From: Linepithema humile
Taxonomy: Eukaryota; Arthropoda; Insecta; Hymenoptera; Formicidae
NCBI RefSeq assembly: GCF_040581485.1
Contig: NC_090133.1
Location: forward strand, 20,460,001-20,524,000
Length of the DNA: 64,000 nucleotides
Direction: 5' to 3'
Shown: piece by piece, positions 1-11,706 of the stretch
How the letters are laid out: each line of letters opens with the position of its first letter
How positions within the stretch are numbered: the first letter of the stretch is position 1
Translations under genes and position numbers: made by a program
Notes under the pieces: generated by a model
What the model was told of the DNA's origin: nothing
Database searches by the model: none
The model's input: only the letters and a program-made list of their open reading frames with translations

Positions 1-12
1 GTTAAGTAAACA

Positions 13-818
13 CTTCAGAGACGTTAAAAATAGCACTTTGACAAATCAACAATCTTGCTAATGCCCGAATAAATCATAGCATGTTGTTGTGTAACAAATA
101 AATCATGACATTAAATTGATAGTACCGCTTTTCGGTATGCACAAACCGACGTTCAAAATGTAAACAAAAATCTTGAAAAAATATTGAACATTTTTGATAA
201 CTCTCTGTTTACCTCTTCACACTTCAAGTATACATCAGAGTGATGTCTTTCGGCGCATATTTGCTTGCTATTGACCTTGGTCTTCGTTCATTCTTGAAAA
301 ATAGAAAGAATTTATGAACCGAAATTCAATTCGGTGATTTAAAGATTATTATGCGCATTGTGTATGCGGGGTGATTCAAAACAATCTACTGTCCTTGAAA
401 TGTCAAATTCTTGAGGAAATTCTAAGACGATTTTTCCTTTTACAAAATTTTGTCCGAAGTTTAGTTTTCGAGTTATAATTGATAATAGGTAGCAATTTAC
501 GAGTCCGGTAACGTAAAATAAGACTGTCAAGTGTTTACTATCGTCTCATGACGCATTGCGTCGTCTCTGCCTGCCCGTTGTATCGAACTCGTAAGTAGCA
601 AACTATTTTCAATTAAAAAAACTCGAAAACGAAGCTTCGGACAAAATTTTGTAAAAGGAAAAATCGTCTCAGAATTCGCGCAAGAATATGGCATTGCAAG
701 AACAGTAGATTGTTCTGAATCATCCTGTATACACACTTGTTATATAACATGCTGTAATCTATTCGCACATTAGCAAGATTGTCGATTTATCGAAAGTGTT
801 ATTTTTAACGCCTTGAAG
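13..818. repeat. Outer foldback (inverted-repeat) element
   Basis: The left arm (about 13-98) and right arm (about 737-818) are imperfect reverse complements. Both carry the GTTAAAAATA, ACAATCTTGCTAATG and GCATGTT blocks in the same order when one arm is reverse-complemented. The roughly 640-base loop contains a separate palindromic element (366-729) lying almost against the right arm. No coding frame of note is present. This looks like a non-autonomous foldback transposon with a later insertion. Family assignment is not possible by eye. Confidence 0.75.
366..729. mobile_element. Palindromic MITE-like element, copy 1 (CAGGGTGATTC family)
   Basis: The two halves are near-complete reverse complements. 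Each half holds GTGATTCAAAA-type ends followed by the blocks TACTGTCCTTG, ATTCTTGAG, ACAAAATTTTGTCCGAAG and GAGTTATAATTG. A second, better preserved copy lies at 6166-6550. The short frames seen on either strand are by-products of the palindrome and have no protein similarity I recognise. Interpretation: a non-autonomous DNA transposon using a TA target, as judged from copy 2. The left terminus of this copy is degraded. Confidence 0.8.
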
Positions 819-1191
819 CGCTGCGTCATTTTTTGCGAGAATTTTCTGTATCGCAAGAATTGGTATTTGTGAAATTAGAATCTGTGTTACAATTAGAATA
901 AGTCAACAAGTAGTACGCGCGTTGTTTCTTTTTTATTATTTTTAATGGATTTCGTAATGAAATTTCGAGATTTCGAGGCGAGTTTCGCGCGACGATACGT
1001 CGTCTTCAAATGGCAGAGCAATGACCGATTAAAATCTCCCACAGTATCCGGAACTACAAAGAAAAGAATAAAATGGCATATAAGTATGTTAGTTATTCGT
1101 TACTCGAATGAATAAAAAATTTTCTCTAGTTCTTAGTTATAAATTACAGTATTGTACAAAACTATAGAATTGGAAATTAGAAATCCATGGT

Positions 1192-1262
1192 GGAAACATC
1201 TGTTTTTAACAAGTAAATAAACAACCTGAGCACATAAAACTAGCTCCGGCTCTAACTGGCTT
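1192..1262 (+). repeat. Retroelement-like 3' tail fragment
   Basis: This stretch repeats the tail seen at 1845-1885: an AAATAAACAA run, then GAGCACATAAAACTAGCTCC, then a GGCTCTAACTGGC extension. A degenerate GGAAACATCTGTT stands where the neighbour has the hairpin with CGAAACGTTTGT. The same tail type, more diverged, ends the arms of the foldback at 11031-11706. It is read as a fragment of a dispersed element whose body is missing. Confidence 0.55.
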
Positions 1263-1542
1263 ATATATATCTTTAATTAATTATTTACAATAATATATCG
1301 CGTCGTAAAGCCAATACTTTTGATGAGACAAGTACATAATTTTAATCTTTAATCGAGACTTGTCAAGCATATGCACATAAAACAAGTTGTGAAGAACTTG
1401 TAAAAAATATAATTATTATGTTTACAATGTTTCAATTATAACTAAGGGTCAGGGAGGAGAGTCAGGGAAGAATTTTTACTCATTTATAATGAATAACTGA
1501 CTTGTTTATGCGAAATGACTTCTGGTAGATGATTACCTTGAT

Positions 1543-1692
1543 CTTAGGGCGGCGGTATTGATAGTCCGTTCTTATTTCAAGATTATCTTAAGTACTGTCT
1601 TAAGATACTAATATGGCTTTCTGATTGGTTCATAACATCTTAAGACTATACTTAAGACAATCTTAAATATAAGAACGGACTTCCGCCCTTAG
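1543..1692. mobile_element. MITE with GGGCGG-type termini and TTA flanks
   Basis: Terminal inverted repeats start AGGGCGGCGGTATTGATAG on the left and end GGACTTCCGCCCTTAG on the right. The arms continue inward through GTCCGTTCTTAT and a TCTTAAG-rich stretch. TTA occurs at both boundaries, consistent with the 3-bp TWA target duplication typical of PIF/Harbinger elements. At about 150 bp it has no coding capacity. Confidence 0.75.
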
Positions 1693-1808
1693 TCTTTATG
1701 AAAAATGTTTTAATTTGCGTGCGAAAAGAAAAAATTAGATTCATTGTTTTTCTGGTTAAAATGGTCTGTAAAATTGGCGTTAAAGAAATTATAATGTTAC
1801 TTTTTCTA

Positions 1809-1885
1809 CACTGAAGAAGGCCAAAAACTATAATCGAAACGTTTGTGCTTAACAAATAAACAATTGAGCACGTAAAACTAGCTCC
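1809..1885 (+). repeat. Hairpin (CTGAAGA...CGAAAC) plus retroelement-like tail
   Basis: CTGAAGAAGGCC begins at 1811 and ATCGAAACGTTTGTG follows at about 1833. The tail AACAAATAAACAATTGAGCACGT and then AACTAGCTCC comes next, ending near a T-rich run. Related hairpins occur at 6726-6753, 11591-11623 and 11927-11962, and in reverse orientation near 6127-6160 and 11113-11145. The shared hairpin-plus-tail structure suggests the 3' ends of one dispersed retroelement family. A Penelope-like origin is possible but unproven. Confidence 0.55.
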
Positions 1886-1910
1886 TTTGTTTTTTTTTTT
1901 TCTTAATATA

Positions 1911-2060
1911 CACGGAAAAAATTTTATATCAAAAATTACTTGATGTACAGCATTAACCGCGGACCATGAAGCCGCGAACTAAAATTTTTTATTATGTTTC
2001 ACATGTAAAAAACATAGTAAAAATTTTTATAATTTCTTCATAGTCCGCGGCTACTATCGG
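1911..2060. mobile_element. MITE fragment, CACGGAAAAAATTTTATAT family
   Basis: The left terminus CACGGAAAAAATTTTATATC and the interior ACCATGAAG ... AATTTCTTCATAG ... CCGCGGCTACT match the element at 40552-40735, which has both termini. The right terminal repeat is not found here, so this copy is truncated. It has no coding capacity. Confidence 0.7.
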
Positions 2061-2079
2061 ATATGCGATGTATATACTT

Positions 2080-5000
2080 TTCACATTCTTTGTATATACA
2101 TAGAACATACAATATTTATATATGTATATAGAAGGACATATAGATGTACATAGGATGTACATAGAATGTCCTAATGTTTATTGGGTAGGTAATAATCGAT
2201 TAAAGGAATACTTATACTACTAAGAATATTTATAATTAAATAAAAAAGTAGTAAATTTACGATATATAAACAAATTCAAGAGTAAATTTTTGTTTCAAAG
2301 AATATTTATAAACTTTGAAACGTATTTTAATTTTATCAGTCAAATTTTTTATTTTATTGTTGCTATTTAGATTGACGGATAGAAAAAGTGGATTTATTTA
2401 TTACATTTACGCTTACGATTAGTAAGATATGTCTACTGATTAAATAATCCCGGAAGAATATTACGAGGCCATATTGTATTTATCAAATAAAAACTAAAGC
2501 AGCGTGTCCTCACGACCCTCGCGATTCTTTATTCACAAGATCATATGTACAAGTATAGCACATTGCAAACATCTTTCTGAGAATCATATTTGAAAGCATG
2601 TTTAAGCACGTGTATGTCTAATTTGCACTTCAAAACCTACAGAGTATACTTATACTTATTAAGTATACGTGTATTGTATACTTATTTAGCCTTGAAACGT
2701 GTTATCAATGCTATTTCTTATAATTTTTATATATGCATTTTGCTATATATTAATGTGTCGAATAAATAAAACAAATCAATTGTGAAAAAAACTGTAAATT
2801 TTACAACAAAACCATTTTTAATTATTATTTATAAAAATTTGCAAAAATTAAATTCTTAAATAGATTGATTGTAATCTAGAAAGACAGTTCATTTTTTATG
2901 TTTTGTCAAAGCAATTGTCAATAGTTCATAATACTTGCCCTTGAATGGAAGAAACTAAAACTTTTTTATCGAGTAATTGAGACAAAGATATAAAAACATA
3001 AGGCACCAAAGACAATAGCCTCAGAACACGTCTTGAGAGATGTTTTTTTTGTTGAAGCTATCTGTCTCGTCGCATATACTGTCTCTTACATATACATATA
3101 TTCGATGTCTGATTGTTCATAATATTTATTGCGCATTTTTCAACTTGATCTGCTGCAGTGCTTTACTTTCTAAACTAGAAATCAGAAATGCGTTTTCTTG
3201 ACATAATGAAATATAAATATGCAATATACTTAATTTATTTTTGTTTGATAATTTATTTCTTTGTAAAACTAAAGCCTTTTTAAACTTCTACTTTTTCTCA
3301 ATTTTTACTGCGTCTAATAGAACATAAATTATTTTAATGTATAATGATACCATAATTGTTAGATGTATTAGAATATGTCAAGAAATCACGTCTTGAGATA
3401 CAATTTGTGCGATAAATAGCGGCTTGCCTTGACTCGAATTCCGTATTATTTGTAATAATGGTGTCAATCAAGGTTATCATGTTCGTTCGAAATCTTCGAA
3501 TAATACTATTCTTGCAAAGATTCGATCGACTTTGATTACCTAAGTTGATCTCACTGAATACATCACGAACGAATACGTCAGTTTATGCGTATTCTTCGTC
3601 CATTTTATTACGTATTTTTTTATAACTTAGTTACAATTTGTACTAGCCGAATTTGTACACACAGGATTAGTTCAATTGTTTTGTATTTGTAATTGTTCAG
3701 TAAATTAGTTGAACTAATTGCACATAAATATCATGCAAATATATTGCATAAATATATATTGGAAGCATTATCATGCGTATAGCGTTACATCATAGAGTAC
3801 TGATCATTGAAGGGAATTACAACATACTTTTACTTAATATAAATAACAGATTCTTAGAAACGTATTTGAAAATCATCGATTTTGTTCATTAAACTGTCAA
3901 ATTTTTAAGTTATTAAAAATACGATAATTATAAGCAAAACTATATTTTGTGATTTAAACCATTTCTTACAATGTCAATTCAAGATTGATTTCATTATTGA
4001 GATATTTAATATTATGATAAATAGCAACAAATAATAGATAATTTTTTCTTAAAAATAGATTGTACCTAAATTTATCAAAGTATCTGTTAAGGTTCTAATG
4101 GACTCTTTATAGCCGATATATTCGACTATAAAAGATTATATAAAAATATGTTTAACATGTGATATACAACACGACTGCATTTACCATAAGACGCATTAAG
4201 CGCAAGTTGGGGCCTCATTTTAAAACCTTACTCTTCACAAATAGCAATATAAAAAACAGCTTAGTTATAGTTGCAAAATAAAATACTTTTAAATATTAAA
4301 TTTATAATATAAAAACTAGAGACCGCTGGAAAATTTGTAAGCGGTAATTGTTTATTAAATTTCGCTTTTTTGCATCATGTAATGCATGTCGACATTTTCA
4401 ATAAATTAAAAAAAAATGCGTATGAATTTGATTAACTAAAATAGACTTGTTTTTTGAGGTCTCATAATGATGTTGCGCTTTGGACCTCCAAAAGTGTAAA
4501 TGCGATCCTGGATATATATGTGTTTAATATGTGATTCTATGCATAACATTAGTTTACATAAATTTGTATTTTGAGCATTTAAAAGAATGCTATGCAAGAA
4601 TGCGGGAAACTGTTATAAATATATATCTCATATAACAGTACAGTATTGAAAAAAGATTTTAAAAAGTTAACATATTAAAAGTGAAAAAGATAAATTTCAA
4701 ATTCGCTAAATGTTTATACAAGATCAATTTTCCTTATTATGTTATCAATTAAAAAAAAAAATACATGACGTGAAATAAATAAAATAACGAGTTCAATAAT
4801 TACGTGCAATCGCCAAATGATCCAAATGGCTATTTCTAAAATATTGTAATATTTGAGTATACGTATTAATTAAAATTTATACAAATTATATACCACAGCA
4901 AAAATGCATGAAATATGTATTCCAAATTTCTCCTCGAACTAATGACACTTTGCGGTCATTTATTATCATTATAATTAAGCATTCGTGCATCCCGTTACAA

Positions 5001-6060
5001 ATCGAACATTACTCACTTTTAAACTGCTGTAGCGCAAACATGGATTTCATGGTTGTGACCCAATTTCTTTCACTTTACAGTAAGTTTTCCTCTTCGTCAC
5101 CTTGACCGAAAACTTCTGAAACAAATACAGAACAATATTGTTTAACGTAAACCGGGAATATAAATATTAAATTGAGATTAATAATATTAATAAATTACAT
5201 ATTGAATTAAATTAAATTAAATTGAATATGCAAGAAGACTGTCGAACTAATTGAACATTTATTTATATATTTATCCAATACACTTTGATCCATTTAAAAA
5301 AATAAATGTAAGAGCGAATGGATTGCTGAAAAGTATATAAATCTTCAATTTTTTGCCTATTAAATTTGTATTCTATTATTTAATATGTTGTACGTAGATT
5401 TTTTTAAATTAAGCTTAGAGATAAGCAGAAAAAATTGAACATAAACAGTTTTGGATCTTACATTCTTTCTTTGTTTACTCCAATATTGTATTGTTTTTTG
5501 TTATTTGTTGATGATTTATTTTATTTAAAATGTATCTAAAATTGACTATTTTAGTAGACAGCCATTCACAAATTTACAATGATCTAAATTTGTCAATGAT
5601 CGCGGTAAACGGTATACAACCGCGCGGCACCGTTTGTTCATGGTGTAAGTAAACTTAAACATTGTTCACCGCGAATTTGTCGATGCCATTAGCACATTGC
5701 TCATGTTTGCATATAACAGTCACAGTTATTCTCTTCCCCGTAAACTCATGGACATTTTTCCTCATTCCTTTGCCTTCCTAACGGACTGAATCATGAGACG
5801 AGTATGTCAGATTACGACTTAAAACGCGCGAAAATCATGATATTAAAATTACGTTAAAAACTTGTAACCAAAAGTTACAAAAAATGGTCGAAAAATAATA
5901 TATTAAAAAAATTGATATATTATGTTTTGTATCCTTTTTTTTAATAACATAGCGAGACATAATTAAAAAAGCCGCGCTAATATTTAAATTCTACTTGTTG
6001 AAGAAATAAATTTAATATAATTTTATGTCTCTGGGTTCGTTGAATAAAATCAATACGATA
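2080..6060. other. AT-rich gene-free spacer
   Basis: No spliced gene, RNA gene or long frame can be supported. A small palindrome lies around 2128-2170 (GGACATATAGATG / GTACATAGAATGTCC). AAGTATAC-like repeats occur near 2643-2690. The only tracked frame here (4908-5105) has an ATG but no recognisable protein and is best treated as chance. Confidence 0.6.
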
Positions 6061-6062
6061 AT

Positions 6063-6827
6063 CAAAAAGGAGTCAAGACTGGGTAACAGTGCCAATAACA
6101 TTCTTCCTTTTTTTTACTTCACATCAAACGTTTCGGTTGAAAGTTACTTGTCTTTCATCTGGTTATACAGGGTAATTTAAAATAACATGATGTTCTTGCA
6201 ATGCCATATTCTTGAGCGAATTCTGAGACGATTTTTTCTTTTACAAAATTTTGTCCAAAGCTTAGTTTTCGAGTTATAATTGAAAATAAGTAGCAACTTA
6301 CGAGTTCGGTATAACGGGCAGGCAGGGACGCGCAATATATAATGAGACTGTCAAGTGTTTACTATCGTCTCATGACGCATTGCACCGTCCCTGCCTGTTC
6401 GTTGTATCGGACTCGTAAGTAGTAAACTATTTTCAATTATAACTCGAAAACTAAGCTTCGGACAAAATTTTGTAAAAGAAAAAATCGTCTCAGAATTTGC
6501 TCAAGAATATGGCATTGCAAGGACATCAGGTTATTTTGAATCACCCTGTATAACAAGTCTAACATCTTTGGAACATAAACTCAATATACACTTTCAATTT
6601 CGTGGGCGCTCTGTCCAGATTTAATATTATAAAGAATCAAATGTAAATCATAATTAGGATTGGACTCAATCTCATTTTAATTATTAGGCTAATGTAACAT
6701 AATTACAATAATTATAATAAGTACACTGAAGATGGTCACATATTGACCGAAACATTTGGTATGAAGTAAGAAAAAGGAAGATTGTTATTAACACTGCTAT
6801 CCGGTCTTGGCTCGACATCCTCTTTGT
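6063..6827. repeat. Outer inverted repeat enclosing palindromic MITE
   Basis: The left arm (6063-6162) and right arm (6721-6827) are reverse complements. Shared blocks are AGTCAAGACTGG, AACAGTG, AATAACATTCTTCC, TTACTTCA and AAACGTTTCGGT on the left, matched by the GACCGAAACATTTGG ... GGTCTTGGCTCG order on the right. The CAGGG palindrome (6166-6550) sits directly against the left arm. The right arm carries a CTGAAGA...GACCGAAAC hairpin like those at 1811 and 11591. The arrangement suggests two inverted retroelement 3' ends with a DNA transposon inserted at the junction. Confidence 0.75.
6166..6550. mobile_element. Palindromic MITE-like element, copy 2 (complete)
   Basis: This is an almost full-length palindrome of about 380 bp. 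The termini read TACAGGGTAATTTAAAATAAC on the left and TTTTGAATCACCCTGTA on the right, each bordered by TA, which fits the TA target duplication of Tc1/mariner-type elements. Arms carry CTTGCAATGCCATATTCTTG, ACAAAATTTTGTC and GAGTTATAATTG. The centre holds a GACTGTCAAGTGTTTACTAT block shared with copy 1. No transposase frame is present, so it would depend on an enzyme supplied elsewhere. Confidence 0.85.
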
Positions 6828-6941
6828 TTATCGTATAGAATTTAATATATATGTAAAAAAGTATTATATAAGTGTAAATTTTGACATTTGAGAATGTATT
6901 CAATCACAATTATTTTAATACTTAATTATTGCTATAAGAAT

Positions 6942-6972
6942 TTATGGTAATAATGTTATGGTAATAATGTTA
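6942..6972. repeat. Short tandem repeat, 15-bp unit
   Basis: Two head-to-tail copies of TATGGTAATAATGTT. Simple local duplication in AT-rich spacer. Confidence 0.7.
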
Positions 6973-7950
6973 TTAAAATTAAAATTATAAAAAAGCTCAG
7001 TATCCAGAATACAATTTAAAACATAAATTAAATTTATAATAACTATGACTAGTATTAAATTAACATTAAGTTAATATAATGATTTGCATACAATAATTTG
7101 CATATAATGGGAGAATTGCTTTTAATAATTTTATATATTATCTCTCTCTATAAACATTTTTTTAGATTTACACACTTATTTTAATTGTACCTTTGTACAT
7201 AAAATTTAATTTAAATAAAATATAATAGCTAGTTGTATAAGAGATGCTACATAATTGAATTACACAAATTATTATTGTTCACGAAGTGTGTATTATATCT
7301 TTTATTCGTAATGTCGGAGATTATTTACGTAGAAGCGCGTCGATTATCTTATCATTATGTTACCACTTATAATCTACATATCCACATACAATCTTACATG
7401 AATAATCGTCATTCATACTACATGTGTCGCAAAGCAGTTCGATAATAAAACACATGTAAAAGATCATTAATTCATGTCTGTTTGGTTCACGCTTAAGTTC
7501 ATTATTAACAATGGAAGCTTATTATTCTCGTACGTGTTTGACTGATTAAAAGCGCTAGTAAATTGGTATCATCAACCCGCGGAACAATCAATGAACTCCC
7601 TTCTGCTACTACATCGCAATTTGTATGATGGAATATCCCAAATTCTCTTTTCAAATAAAATTTATTTTTTATAGTTTTATAGTTCTTAATCTTTACTAAT
7701 TAAATTATTAATTTGCAATTTTTATTCTATCGAGAAGCATAAGTCAAACAGTTAGCATCTAGTCATTGAGCATTGACGTAGTTTCAAGACTCATCTTTAT
7801 AAAAGTGTTATTATTTTTTGTATCTTGTTTTATACTAAAATTTTTTATTACGCTTGATTATATTAGTGTCAAATTGACCATACAATCATACGATGTCTAG
7901 TGTTTTTCCGATAACTTTTTTAAGTAATTTACATCTTATTGCGCACGCGT

Positions 7951-7976
7951 GTATATGTATATGTATATGTATATAT
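7951..7976. repeat. GTATAT microsatellite
   Basis: Consecutive GTATAT units followed by TATATA. No associated gene is seen. Confidence 0.8.
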
Positions 7977-7984
7977 AAAATTTA

Positions 7985-8770
7985 CTTTAGACTGGAATAA
8001 AATTTATTAAAGTTTTGTTTAGTAACTTTAAAAATTTGGAAAGTTTTTTTAAGTAACTATAAAAATTTTTAAGTTTTGTTTAAGTTATTTCAGAGTTTTA
8101 AAAATATCCTTGAGTTTTTGCTTATTTAGTTATTGAAGACGTAAAGTTCATGAAAAGTATGTAAAAGTTTATGTGAAGTAACTTAATGGTGATGTTTAGT
8201 AACTTAAAGTTGGCGTAAAAGTAAGTAAAAGTTATTAAAATAATGTTAATAAATTAATAAAATTATAACATTATTTTAATAACATTATTTGTGTAAAGTA
8301 ACTTTAAGGCCTCAAAGTTTCTTTAATTTTGATTCTTGAAATCATCTAATAAGACTTAAAGTTGTAAATATTGCAATGCTCAGAAAATTAAATGCGGAAC
8401 ACAAATTACTCACATTGCACATTTATTAGCACTAAACACATGTGCGATACAGAAGTAATAAACAAGAAAAAAGAATTAACCTGTAGGTTAATTGCAAATT
8501 TTTTTTTCTTATTTATTATTTCTGTATGATACATTTGTATTCACTAGTATTAATATTAGGAAAATTTATTATATAAAATTAAAAAAAAATAATTTAAGAA
8601 CATATAACACTTTTTTATTTATTAAAGAAATTTTTCAAAGTTTTTGAAGAGTAAATCCTATTTTAAAGTGTTCAAATTTACTCTTCAAAACTTTTAAAAA
8701 GTTCTATAGTAAATTAAAAAGTTTTTTTAAGTAATCTTTTTTTAAGTTTTAAAAAGTAAATTTTTCTAAG
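7985..8770. repeat. AT-rich region of degenerate AAGTAACTT repeats and hairpins
   Basis: Short phrases such as AAGTAACTTTAAAA, AAAGTTTTTTTAAGTAA and their complements recur many times. Three stem-loops are visible: AATAATGTTAATAAA / ATAACATTATT near 8238-8275, GATACAGAAGTAATAAACAA paired with TTATTTATTATTTCTGTATG (about 8448-8532), and TTGAAGAGTAAAT / ATTTACTCTTCAA (about 8645-8690). It is probably a decayed, internally repetitive non-autonomous transposon, but its ends cannot be fixed. Confidence 0.4.
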
Positions 8771-9570
8771 GGTATTTATATTTTGCATTATAAAATATAT
8801 TTTAAAATATCGTTAAATAATAAACGAAAATGATAAATAAATAGCATGTTTAACGTAATTATCATATTGTAATTAATTAATCTATCATTAAGCATTTGAC
8901 AGTCTCAAATATTTGTGTCCACGAGAAATTGTTCTAATTAGTCTTACTTTTACATTTTTTGTAATTAAGTATTATGAAACCATACATATATAGATATAAC
9001 TAACAAATTTGGAATTGATATAAAATTATGAAATTATAATAGATGAAATTATGAGAATAATTTACTCATTAATTTAAATAGAAAGATAAATAAAATTACT
9101 TCTTCTGAAACGATTTATCAAGATATTGCTCAAGTTCTACTTTTGTAAATTGAATCTATAATAGTCTAAATATGTGCAAATTCTACAAAGATAGTCTTTT
9201 TAAGGTTTTCATATGAGCCACCAATCTAATGTAAAATGACTTTGACTTCACTTTTAAAAATTGATAAGCTACTATCAGTCAATATTAAATATCTCAAACA
9301 CACAAACGTTAAAAAACATACCTATTAAAAGATATCTATTATTATATCTTTTAGAGTTACAAACATTTTATTAATTATCTAGCTGTTAACATGGAAATAT
9401 ATATATTAGAGAAAATAAAAAAAAGGACTCTTAAGGAAACAAATTTTTTAAAAGTCTTTACTTTTAAACTTTTCTTTGTGTGTGTGTGTATTAAATATAG
9501 AAATAAATCTTTAAAAAATTATTCTAAGGAGACATATATTGATCCATTTTAGAAAGATTTATCTATACTT

Positions 9571-9820
9571 ATGCCCATTTCCACCAATGTAGATGTAATC
9601 TCGGTTCAAGAATAAATATTGTTATTTAGAAATTAATACTATAATGTCCGATTCCACCAACGTAGATTAACTGTAATCTCGGTTCAACTTACTCTTCATC
9701 TTTTTCTAGTTCTAAGAATTAGAAAAAGGCGAAGAGTAAGTTGAACCGAGATTAAAGTTAATCTACGTTGGTGGAATCGGGCATTATAGTATTAATTTCT
9801 AAATAACAATATTTATTCTA
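9571..9820. mobile_element. Foldback MITE (TGCCCGATTCCACCAA family), extended copy
   Basis: A partial terminus ATGCCCATTTCCACCAATG starts at 9571. Next come the inverted 38-base blocks at 9611-9647 and 9783-9820 (AATATTGTTATTTAGAAATT and its complement). These enclose a palindrome with CACCAACGTAGATTAA, CTCGGTTCAACTTACTC and a central TCTAGTTCTAAGAATTAGA turn. A simpler copy lies at 12724-12868. The structure suggests one copy inside or beside another, or unequal repair of the palindrome. Confidence 0.8.
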
Positions 9821-9848
9821 TTTTGTAATATTTATATACAATAAGATT

Positions 9849-10321
9849 ACTCACACTTATCGTTCACCGCAAGGGATGCAGTAGTTCAAGCAAAGCTCGG
9901 TTTGTGTGACGACAAGACGTCGCTTTTACACACGTCGACTTTGAGGATCACTTTTCGCAATTATTTTTGTGCGCCCGCAAGAAAAAATCTGGCCAATAAA
10001 CACGACGAAAAAGTCGAACGAAAAAATGAAGCTGTCGTAATGTTTTTCACTTTGAAATTCAAGTAGAAAATTTCAAAAAACGGAGTTGAAATAGGATGTC
10101 ACATTCGCCGGTATACTTTCTCGGCGCGAGCCGCAACTGCTGTCGATACAGTCTCCCTCTTTCTCAATTGTATATTAGTGCGTACAAGGCTTGTGCAGTC
10201 CTTTTTATACTTTCCTTCACTCGGGAGTAATCCCCCGACCAGACGACCCTCCTCTTCGGTCCAGTGCAGCCTCCGGCTATAGTGATCATACGTGTTTTAC
10301 TGTCTGTGATATATTGATAAC
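9849..10321. promoter_or_regulatory. CpG-rich promoter-like segment with minus-strand TATA box
   Basis: This stands out from the AT-rich surroundings by many CG dinucleotides (for example CTCGGCGCGAGCCGC). On the minus strand GTATAAAAAG (complement of 10201-10210) is a canonical TATA box. It would place a start near 10175-10180. A minus-strand GTGAGT donor lies at 9849-9854, which would define a noncoding first exon of about 9855-10178 with no useful ATG. On the plus strand AAC|GTAAGC at about 10322 is an alternative donor, which could instead make this a 5' untranslated exon of the reductase gene at 18.8 kb. Direction and target gene are unresolved. Confidence 0.35.
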
Positions 10322-10324
10322 GTA

Positions 10325-11030
10325 AGCAATTTGAATGCATTAAATGATACGAATATTATATTAAATATTGACTATCTTCCATAAGAGATTAAATCACTCA
10401 AAACTAGATTTTCTTTTACTATTTAAAAAAATTTTTTGACATTAAAAAAATTAAATAAAAAATATGTCACTTATTCTGTTTCTTAAATTACGAGCAACTA
10501 TCGTGTGTGTCAATTGGATGAAAAAAAATTGAATACGCTTTTTCTTATCGTTCTATTTTATCATTGAGAAATCAGATTCTTACCGTTGAAATGATTAGAC
10601 TGTCGAATAAATTAGAAAAAAAAACGGAGACTGCTCGTAAGCAAATTTATCAATATAGACACATATGGTAACGTTAAAAAAATTTTCTGAGTTAATAGAG
10701 TAACGTAAAATCTACATTTTAGTCATAAAACAAATATCATTTACCTTTTTTCTCTTTTTATGTTGATTTGTGAACATGTGTGAGAAAAAATATTAGTTGT
10801 ATTTACAATAATAAGAATTATTAACGTCAAAATTTAATGAGCAATTAAATTTTTAACATTATTACAATATCATGTATGTTGTTAGATTAGATCGATAGCG
10901 ACGGAAGGATTCGGCAAAGGCACGCAAAGGTTCAATCATTGCAGTCTCTGTAGCACTAAAATTGATTCAAGATAATATCTATTCCAATGATTATTAAATC
11001 AAATCTTTAAAATCTCTTATATTAAATCGA
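10325..11030. other. AT-rich gene-free spacer
   Basis: No coding frame, RNA gene or clear repeat is seen. A short GC-richer patch (GATCGATAGCGACGG, near 10891) is not explained. Confidence 0.5.
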
Positions 11031-11706
11031 TAATTTAAAAGAAAAAATAAGCTATTAAAGTCGAAGCTAGGTAATGTTGTTCAGTAATTTATTTTATTTC
11101 AAATCTACAAACGTTTCGACCTATTTGTTTTTTGATCATCCTTAATGTCTAATAATTATTCTTTTTTTGCAGTGTAACATTTTATCTTTGTTTAACGTTT
11201 TATCTTTGAATATTAAAATCTTTCGTTTTTTGTTTCTTATTATCTATATAATTTGTATCTAAAAAACTTAATGTCGGAAGTCTTACGTTTGATCGTCATT
11301 GTGTTAAAATATAATTTATTATCGTCGTTAACTTTAAAACGTGTAACCAATTCTTAACTGACATTATCGACAATGTCAGCTTACGATATAAGCAGTTAAG
11401 AATTGGTTACACGTTTTAAAGTTAACGACAATAGTAAATTATATTTTAAAACACGGTGACGATCAAACATAAGACTTCCGACATCAAGATTTTAGATACA
11501 AATTGTATGGATAATAAGAAACAAAAAACAAAAGATTTTAATATTCAAAGACGAAATGTTATACTGCAAGGAATGAATAATTATTAGACACTGAGGATAA
11601 CCAAAAAACGAATAGGTCGAAACATTTGTGGATTTGTTTTGAAATAAAATAAATTGCTGAGCAACATTATCTAGCTCCGGCTTTAGCTTATTTTTCCTTT
11701 TAAACC
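11031..11706. repeat. Large (about 675 bp) inverted duplication with retroelement-like tails
   Basis: The left arm (about 11031-11360) and right arm (about 11392-11706) are reverse complements over nearly their whole length. The turn lies around 11361-11391 (ACATTATCGACAATGTC). Inner blocks are GTGTAACCAATTCTTAAC and complement, GACTTCCGACAT and TTTTTTGTTTCTTATTAT. Both outer ends carry the hairpin-plus-tail (GGTCGAAAC and CTAGCTCCGG). The left arm has an extra duplicated TTTATCTTTG segment. This looks like two copies of one element joined head to head. The minus-strand 84-codon frame inside is a consequence of the palindrome. Confidence 0.85.

Noticed and set aside
2498..2540. AATAAA on the minus strand followed by a CG-rich string (possible 3' end of a leftward transcript)
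   Set aside because: AATAAA is frequent in AT-rich DNA, and no exons of a leftward gene could be found between here and the candidate promoter at 10.2 kb.
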